Source: RYN-230 sp963844695 (GTDB lineage: Bacteria; Actinomycetota; Actinomycetes; Streptosporangiales; Streptosporangiaceae). From it: a stretch of DNA of 64,000 nucleotides. Numbering within the stretch: the first letter of the stretch is position 1; each line of letters opens with the position of its first letter. The notes under the pieces were generated by a model. The model was not told the origin of the DNA. It was given only the letters and a program-made list of their open reading frames with translations, and made no database searches. This document shows, piece by piece, positions 58,780-64,000 of the stretch. The position numbers and the translations under genes were made by a program. The stretch lies in NCBI GenBank assembly GCA_963844695.1, contig CAWJPL010000027.1, forward strand, positions 124,001 through 188,000, given 5' to 3'.

Positions 58780-60276
58780 CCACGACGCAAGACTCCGCAC
58801 CCTCGCAGCTGCCCCATTTCTCCCTGGTCATCGACGGCCAGCCGGCTGCAGCCGGCCTCCGGGCGGCGCTACGAGAGCGTCGACCCGTTCTCCGGCGCCC
58901 CGTGGGCCACCGCGGCCGACGGCGGCGAGGCGGACGTGAACCTGGCCGTGGCGGCCGCCCGGCGCGCGCTGTCCGGGCCGTGGGGGCAGCTGACCGGGTT
59001 CGGCCGGGCCCGGCTCATGCGGCGGCTGGCTGAGCTCATCGCGCGGGACGCCGACCGGCTGGCTGAGCTCGAGACCCGGGACACCGGCAAGCTGCTCCGC
59101 GAGATGCGCGGCCAGCTGGGCACCATCCCCGAATGGTTCTATTACTTCTCCGGGCTGGCCGACAAGCTCGAAGGCTCCACCATCCCCACGGACAAGCCGA
59201 ACTTCCTCGTGTACACGAGGCGGGAGCCGGCCGGGGTGGTGGCGGCGATCGTCCCGTGGAACTCGCCGCTCCTGCTGCTCTGCTGGAAGCTGGCCCCCGC
59301 CCTGGCCGCCGGGTGCACGATGGTGGCCAAGCCCAGTGACTACTCGCCGGCGTCGGCGATCGCGCTGGCCGGGCTGCTCGAGGAAGCCGGGTTCCCGCCC
59401 GGCGTGTTCAACGTGGTGAGCGGGTTCGGGCCCGAGGTGGGCAAGGCGCTGGCCGCCCACCCCGGCGTGGACAAGATCGCTTTCACCGGGTCCACCCAGG
59501 TCGGCGCCGAGGTCGCCAAGGCGGCGGCCAGCAACATCACCGGGGTGCTGCTCGAACTGGGCGGCAAGTCCGCCCACCTGGTCTTCCCCGACGCCGACCT
59601 CGACGCGGCCAGCAACGGCGTGGTGGCCGGGGTGTTCGCGGCGACCGGGCAGACCTGCATGGCCGGGTCACGGCTGCTGGTGCACCGCAGCGTGCACGAC
59701 GCCCTGGTGGAAAAGATCGTCGCCCGGGCGGAGGCGATCAAGCTGGGCGACCCGCGGGAGGCCGCGACCGAGATGGGGCCGCTGGCCACCGAGGCGCAGT
59801 ACCAGAAGGTGCTCTCGTTCTTCGCCTCGGCGGCGAGCGAGGGCGCCGCCCTGGCCACGGGCGGGCAGGCCGCCGGGGAACTGGGCGGCTACTTCGTCCA
59901 GCCCACCGTGCTCACCAACGTGAAGCCGAGCATGACCGTAGCCTGCGAGGAGGTGTTCGGCCCCGTCCTGGCGGTCATCCCGTTCGAAACCGAGGAGGAG
60001 GCCATCAGCCTGGCCAACGACACCCGCTACGGCCTGGCTGGCGCGGTCTGGACCAAGGACATCCACCGGGGGCACCGGGTGGCCCACGCGCTGCGGACCG
60101 GCACCGTGTGGATCAACGCCTACCGGGTGGTCGGCCCGGATGTGCCGTTCGGCGGGTTCGGGTCCAGCGGGCTCGGCCGGGAGAACGGCATCGAAGCGGT
60201 CCACGAGTACACCCAGACCAAGGCCATCTGGGTCGAGCTGACCGGCGGTACCCGCGACCCCTTCACCCTCGGCTGA
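58776..60276 (+). CDS. aldehyde dehydrogenase family protein, frameshift near N-terminus
   Basis: This NAD(P)-dependent aldehyde dehydrogenase is about 499 aa after repair. The ATG at 58776 follows GCAGGAGG and gives the N-terminus (LPHFSLVIDGQP). A +1 step within 58846-58864, in a near-repeat of CAGCCGGC, leads to the correct frame GRRYESVDPFSGAPWATAAD. Active-site motifs are LLELGGKSAHLVF (Glu) and FAATGQTCMAGSR (Cys), with PSDYSPASAIALAG and PFGGFGSSGLGREN. It probably oxidises an aldehyde in the same pathway as the CoA enzymes. Confidence 0.92.
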
Positions 60277-60345
60277 GTTCTCTTCCTCTAACGCCTCCCG
60301 CCCGCCGGCCCCCCGCCCCGCTCCAGGGGGCCCGGGCCCGGGTGC

Positions 60346-60398
60346 GGTACCGAGGTGGCCCGGGCGTTCCTGGGGCCTGAACCGGCCGGTTCGGTACC
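60346..60398. promoter_or_regulatory. nested palindromes upstream of the SIS gene
   Basis: GGTACCGA (60346-60353) and TCGGTACC (60391-60398) are inverted, and GAACCGGCCGGTTC (60379-60392) is a perfect 14-bp palindrome. They occupy the gap before the SIS gene and could be an operator or part of a terminator for the aldehyde dehydrogenase. Confidence 0.4.
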
Positions 60399-60458
60399 CC
60401 GCCAGCCCGCCTCGGTACGCTGCTGCCCTCGGCACGCTCCGGGCACGAAGGGGAAGCG

Positions 60459-61460
60459 ATGACGCAGACCGCGATGCACCGCATGATCATGGCCCAGGCT
60501 GACGCGCTGGACCGGATCGCCGAGCTCGACCTGGCCGCCCCGGCCGCGATCCTGGCCGGCGCCCGTCGCGTGATCATCGTGGGTACCGGAACCAGCCAGC
60601 ACGCCGCCGAACTCGGCGTGATGATGCTGGAGCAGGCGGGCCGGGATGCCCGGTGGTTCCCCGCCTCCACCTGGGTGCGGTGGAGCGCCGGCGCGCGCCC
60701 CGGCGACGTGCTGGTGGTCATCACCCACACCGGGCAGACCGGGTACGCCGCCCGCGCCCGGGCGGACGCGCTGGCGTCCGGGGTACCCGTGGTCTCGATC
60801 ACCGGGACCGGCGCGGGCTGGCCGGAGGCCATCACGACGGTGCCACCGGAGGAAGCCGAGACCTACACGGTGAGCTACGTCGCGGCCCTGGCGGTGCTGG
60901 CCCGGCTGGCCAACCAGGTCGCCGGGACGAGTGAGGCACTCCCGGGCGTCGCCCAGCCGGACGGCTCCGCGGGTGACATCTTGCAGGCCGCGGCCCAGAT
61001 CCGGGTCGCCTGTTCCGCGCCCGCAACCGAGCACGTGCCGATCCCGGCCCGCAGCCTGGGCATCGTCGGCTGCGGCCCGTGGGGCGTTACCGCGCGGGAG
61101 ACCGCACTGAAGATCCGCGAGGGGGCCCGGATGCTCGCCGAGGGGTTCGACGCGGAACGCTTCCTGCACGGCAACGCGGTGCCCTTCACCGCCGCCGACG
61201 GAGTCCTGCTGCTCCAGCCGGAAGCGGACCAGGACGGGCTGACCGCGGCGGTGGGCGAGGCCGCGGCGCGGGAGAGAATTCCCGTCAGCATGCTCACCAT
61301 CCCGGACGACGGCCTCTCACCGTTGCTGGCGCAGCTCCCGATGACGGTGCACCTGCAGCTCATGGCTGAGCGCTTCGCCCGGCTGCGCGGCCAGGATCCG
61401 GACACCGTCATCACCGGGGCCTGGGCCGACCCGGATTTGTGGCAGATCGCCATGCCGTAG
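60459..61460 (+). CDS. SIS-domain phosphosugar isomerase/deaminase-like protein
   Basis: This 333-aa protein has two SIS domains. The first reads ARRVIIVGTGTSQHAAELGV and GDVLVVITHTGQTGYAARAR; the second reads SLGIVGCGPWGVTARETALK, with KIREGARMLAEGFDAERFLH. It resembles the isomerase half of GlmS/FrlB-type proteins without the glutaminase domain, so it may act on an amino sugar or sugar phosphate. Its place after a CoA cluster is unexpected. The ATG follows AAGGGGAAGCG. Confidence 0.88.
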   Translation: MTQTAMHRMIMAQADALDRIAELDLAAPAAILAGARRVIIVGTGTSQHAAELGVMMLEQAGRDARWFPASTWVRWSAGARPGDVLVVITHTGQTGYAARARADALASGVPVVSITGTGAGWPEAITTVPPEEAETYTVSYVAALAVLARLANQVAGTSEALPGVAQPDGSAGDILQAAAQIRVACSAPATEHVPIPARSLGIVGCGPWGVTARETALKIREGARMLAEGFDAERFLHGNAVPFTAADGVLLLQPEADQDGLTAAVGEAAARERIPVSMLTIPDDGLSPLLAQLPMTVHLQLMAERFARLRGQDPDTVITGAWADPDLWQIAMP

Positions 61461-61609
61461 ACCCCCGCCCGGGTTCGCGGTACCCCGGTCGGGCTAGCGC
61501 GCCGCTCCGTCCGGGTGGGTGACGTGAGCGGAGGTGACCGGACGCCGTCTCGAGCCGGGAGCCGAATAACTCCTTGGTCAACCCGTCTGCGGTCCGGGCG
61601 GAAATGCCC

Positions 61610-61615
61610 TAATAT
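61610..61615 (+). promoter_or_regulatory. -10 element TAATAT
   Basis: TAATAT stands in otherwise GC-rich DNA, 48 bases before the GTG at 61664. No good -35 is visible. Confidence 0.45.
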
Positions 61616-61663
61616 CGGCGACCTGGCAGGCGGGCGCAGAGCGGGGACCGAGAGCGGGGACCG

Positions 61664-62125
61664 GTGTGGACTTGCGATAACGGGCATGCCATTCCCCCAG
61701 GGGAAGAGTTTTGCCGCCGTTGCGGAGCCTACGTGCGGTCCGGCGACCTTTCCGCGGCACCCGGAGCAGCGGCGCAGCCTGGCCCGGATCCCGCCCCGGG
61801 GCAGGCGGAACACGCCACCGAATACGCTGACGACCCCGTCACGGAATATACGTCGGCCTACAGCAGCGGGTCGTTCACGGAATTCATCGCGGCCACCTCC
61901 GAAGACGACATTCCGCCTTTCTCGGCGGAGCCATTGCCGGACGCGGCGGCCCCGGGCGCTTACCCACACCCAGCGCCGGACGCGCCCGCCGCCGGCGCAC
62001 CCGACCTTTACGCTCACGGACACCCAGCGCCGGACGCGCCCGCCGACGGCGCGCCCGACCTCTACCCTCACGATGAGCCTGACGCTCCCCGCGGCGGTGC
62101 GCCAGACGCTTCGGCGCATGACTGA
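61664..62125 (+). CDS. zinc-ribbon protein with acidic Pro/Ala-rich tail, probably the N-terminal part of the next gene
   Basis: This is a 153-aa frame. Residues 1-25 form a zinc-ribbon (CDNGHAIPPGEEFCRRCG, Cys/His ligands), followed by a disordered acidic linker with a repeated APDAPAxGAPDLY unit. The frame ends at 62125. A membrane span and beta-propeller follow in other frames, so this may be the cytoplasmic end of one large membrane protein whose linker holds frame breaks. The start GTG 61664 has no ribosome site. Confidence 0.6.
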   Translation: MWTCDNGHAIPPGEEFCRRCGAYVRSGDLSAAPGAAAQPGPDPAPGQAEHATEYADDPVTEYTSAYSSGSFTEFIAATSEDDIPPFSAEPLPDAAAPGAYPHPAPDAPAAGAPDLYAHGHPAPDAPADGAPDLYPHDEPDAPRGGAPDASAHD

Positions 62126-62511
62126 GCCTGCCGCCGACCGGGGACAGTTCCGGTATCTTATGGTCGCGGCGAACCAGCGGACTCCGGCAACGACCTGTCC
62201 GGTGACGCCGCGGATACGCCGGTGTCCGGCTTCCATGCCCTGATCCGCCTGCCGGCCGCCCCGGCTGCCGAGCGCCCATCCCCGCCCAGCGCACGGCCAT
62301 CCTCACCCAGCGAGCGGGCCGAGATGGGCGCCCCGTCCCGCCTGGACCACGCCGCCTGCGGAGGAGCGGACCTCCTCGCCGGGGGAGTGGCACATCCCGG
62401 CCCGCCCGGCTGCGTCCGCGTCCGGTATGACCGCGTCCGGCCCGACGGCCGCCGCTGGCACCGGCCACGCCGACGCCGGCCACGGCAGTACTCGTAACGG
62501 CAGCGCGGGCC
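62126..62511 (+). other. 386-bp linker region without a consistent frame
   Basis: No convincing gene is seen. Frames on both strands are low-complexity (Pro/Arg/Gly-rich). If the zinc-ribbon and propeller parts are one protein, this stretch would be its disordered linker with at least one frame change. Confidence 0.4.
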
Positions 62512-63706
62512 ATGGCGCCGGGAGCGGTGGGCACCCTGGCTGCGCCCCGGGTCGAGGACGAGGACGAGGACGGGCCGGACACCGCGGCCGGCGCGACCAT
62601 TCCCGGCCACCCGCTGACGGACGCCGGCTACCGCCGTCCCAGCCGCTCCCGGCTCCTGGCCGCGGTAGCCGCGGTGGCGATCCTCGGCGTGACCGGGGTG
62701 ACCGGCACCCTGGTCGTGATGCACAACCACCAGACCGTCGCGGCCATCCCCGCCGCCACCAGCACGGCGGCCGGCGCGCTCCGGGCACAATGTCGCGGGG
62801 GGAGTGGGGTCCGCCAGCCCGGCCCCGGCGGCGCCCCGGTGGAGTTCGCCGGTACCGGTTGACCCGCAGACCCTCCCGGCCAGCAGCACCCAGATCACCG
62901 GCCTGGCCTGCCCGAAGCGCACCGTCTGCTACGCCACGGATGACGCGGGCACGGTGCTGTCCCTCAAGTCCGGCGGGACCTGGCCGGTGTCTAACACCGA
63001 CGCGAACGGTCACCTGATCGCCATCTCCTGCCCCTCAACCAGGTTCTGCCTCACCGTCGACGCCGAGGGGTTCGCGATCCCGCAAAGCCACGGCACCTGG
63101 GGCGCCCCGGCCCTGGTCGGCTCCGGATCCGGGACGCTGACCAGCGTGTCCTGTGCTGACTCGTCCTTCTGCGTAGCCGTCGACAACATCGGCGTCGCCT
63201 TCACCTACCGGGGCGCTGCCACAGGGTGGAGCCAGCAAACGGTTGACCCGAGCGGGCAGCCGCTGAACTCGGTCTCCTGCGCCAGCCCGGCCTACTGCGT
63301 GGCGGTGAGCGCGAGCGGGAACGTGTTCACCTACAACGGATCCTCATGGAGCGGGCCGGACGCGGCGGACATGGGCCACGATCTGGTCAGCGTGTCCTGC
63401 CCCAGTACGTCCTTCTGCATGGCGGTTGACTCGTCCGGCCAGGCGGCCGAACGTTCCGACGGGCTCTGGGGACTCCAGCCGCTGGGGTTGCCGGCCGCCG
63501 CGGTGTCCTGCCCGTCTGCGGGATCCTGCCTGGCGGTGGCCCGGTCCGGCGCGACCGCGAGCTACGCCCATGGTCTGTGGACCCACGTGGCCGCCGCGGC
63601 TCCCGGGACCCGGATCACCAGCCTGAGCTGCGCGGCGGTGAACTCGTGCGTGGCCACCGGCCAGGACAACGACGTGCTGTTCTACGCGCCGCCCCAGTCG
63701 GGCTGA
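62512..63706 (+). CDS. membrane-anchored seven-repeat beta-propeller-like protein, frameshifted
   Basis: This protein is about 397 aa after repair. The first frame carries one membrane span (LLAAVAAVAILGVTGVTGTL). A +1 break near 62788-62793 (the AGALRA to NVAGGVGSAS joint) leads to the second frame. That frame has seven repeats built on S-C-x6-C, for example SVSCADSSFCVAVD, SVSCASPAYCVAVS and SVSCPSTSFCMAVD. Each has a Cys pair, Gly turn and aromatic end, which suggests a seven-bladed extracellular propeller with one disulfide per blade. No enzyme motif is seen; a binding or sensing role is inferred. Confidence 0.75.
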
Positions 63707-63737
63707 ACTCGCGGGCTGAACTCGCGGGCTGAACTGG
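63699..63737 (+). repeat. 13-bp tandem repeat over the propeller stop codon
   Basis: CGGGCTGAACTCG occurs twice plus CGGGCTGAACTGG once, head to tail. The TGAs at 63704, 63717 and 63730 fall in all three frames; the first is the gene's stop. Confidence 0.88.
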
Positions 63738-63763
63738 CGGCTGGACTGGCCAGGCTGGGGGAT

Positions 63764-63769
63764 TAGCCT
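63764..63769 (+). promoter_or_regulatory. -10 element TAGCCT, leaderless
   Basis: TAGCCT ends seven bases before the GTG at 63777. This is the same hexamer and spacing as the promoter at 10712. Confidence 0.6.
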
Positions 63770-63776
63770 GCGCAGG

Positions 63777-64000
63777 GTGACCGAACCCGAGAGTGAACTG
63801 GCGGGGCATCCGGACCGGCTGCGCTGGAACGAGAGGTACGGCGCCGGGTTCACGCCGACGTTCCGGCCGCATCCGCTGGCGGCCGCCGCACTGGCCCTGG
63901 ACCTGCCGGCCGGGCCGGTCGCCGACCTGGCCAGCGGGCCGTCCGGCAGCGCGTTGCTGGCCGCGGCGCAGGGCCGGCCGGTCACCGCGGTCGACGTCTC
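63777..64000 (+). CDS. class I SAM-dependent methyltransferase, N-terminal part, cut by window edge
   Basis: About 74 residues are visible: HPDRLRWNERYGAGFTPTFR, HPLAAAALALDL and VADLASGPSGSALLAA. The last corresponds to SAM-binding motif I (D-x-x-x-G-x-x-G), here with Ser before the first Gly. The opening matches the tellurite-resistance-like methyltransferases that begin DxxRWxxRY. The GTG start is leaderless. The 3' end lies outside the window. Confidence 0.75.
   Translation, partial: MTEPESELAGHPDRLRWNERYGAGFTPTFRPHPLAAAALALDLPAGPVADLASGPSGSALLAAAQGRPVTAVDV

Noticed and set aside
1..63706. Programmed +1 frameshifting as the cause of the many breaks
   Set aside because: The sites share no slippery sequence or downstream structure and occur in unrelated housekeeping and catabolic genes. 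Technical insertions explain them more simply, though this is not proven.
1..64000. CRISPR arrays, insertion sequences, integrases, rRNA or tRNA genes
   Set aside because: I found no spaced direct repeats of CRISPR type, no transposase motifs with terminal repeats, and no recognisable rRNA or tRNA sequence. A dedicated tRNA search was not possible here.

Overview
The window is high-GC DNA from an actinomycete. It has GTG and TTG starts, GGAGG-type ribosome sites, F420/PPOX oxidoreductases, a type VII (ESX) secretion locus, an actinobacterial holin-like/DUF3618 pair, and many promoters whose -10 element sits 6-7 bases before the start codon (leaderless genes). A member of the Streptosporangiales or a close relative fits best, but that is inference. 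I see no rRNA, tRNA, CRISPR array, insertion sequence or prophage.

Layout. 1-10 kb: a LuxR-type ATPase regulator cut by the left edge, two alpha/beta hydrolases, NTF2-like proteins, a DEAD-box helicase, a cold-shock protein, a broken fatty-acid desaturase, small regulators, an STAS factor and a universal stress protein. 9.9-11.6 kb: two divergent methyltransferases whose start codons are 18 bp apart. 11.6-16 kb: a TetR-controlled catabolic operon (SDR, saccharopine-dehydrogenase-like reductase, acyl-CoA ligase). 16-20.6 kb: YciI, ChaN-like, hydrolase, metallo-beta-lactamase fold, and an NTF2-like gene divergent from an XRE/MmyB regulator with a paired palindromic operator. 20.6-33.3 kb: the ESX locus (mycP, eccC on the opposite strand, eccD, eccB, two WXG100 proteins, a 686-aa WXG-type substrate, a lipoprotein). 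No eccA or eccE is seen.

33.3-39 kb: acetyltransferase, VOC proteins, peptidase E, a fossil TetR with an intact palindrome, a carboxylesterase and a PPOX protein. 39.1-42.5 kb: a second, detached ESX-type cassette (SAV_915-like, small ESX-like protein, 454-aa WXG protein with a glycine-rich hydrophobic tail, membrane protein, unknown protein). This is the best candidate here for an undescribed effector/immunity unit. 42.6-49.6 kb: amylosucrase, PPOX, a phosphoribosyltransferase with a coupled 22-codon ORF, VOC, RluA, lipoprotein, luciferase-like oxidoreductase. 49.7-54.1 kb: envelope/stress proteins and a CYTH-CHAD protein. 54.2-61.5 kb: a GntR-controlled acyl-CoA pathway (MmgE/PrpD, acyl-CoA dehydrogenase, CoA transferase, aldehyde dehydrogenase, SIS protein). 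61.6-64 kb: a zinc-ribbon/propeller protein and a methyltransferase cut by the right edge.

A dominant oddity is that at least fifteen otherwise well-conserved genes read through only if one base is skipped, nearly always one extra base (+1). Several extra bases lie in G or C runs. Uncorrected insertion errors are the simplest explanation, and affected genes are listed here as single genes with the break position. A second recurring pattern is short tandem duplications that contain a gene's stop codon.
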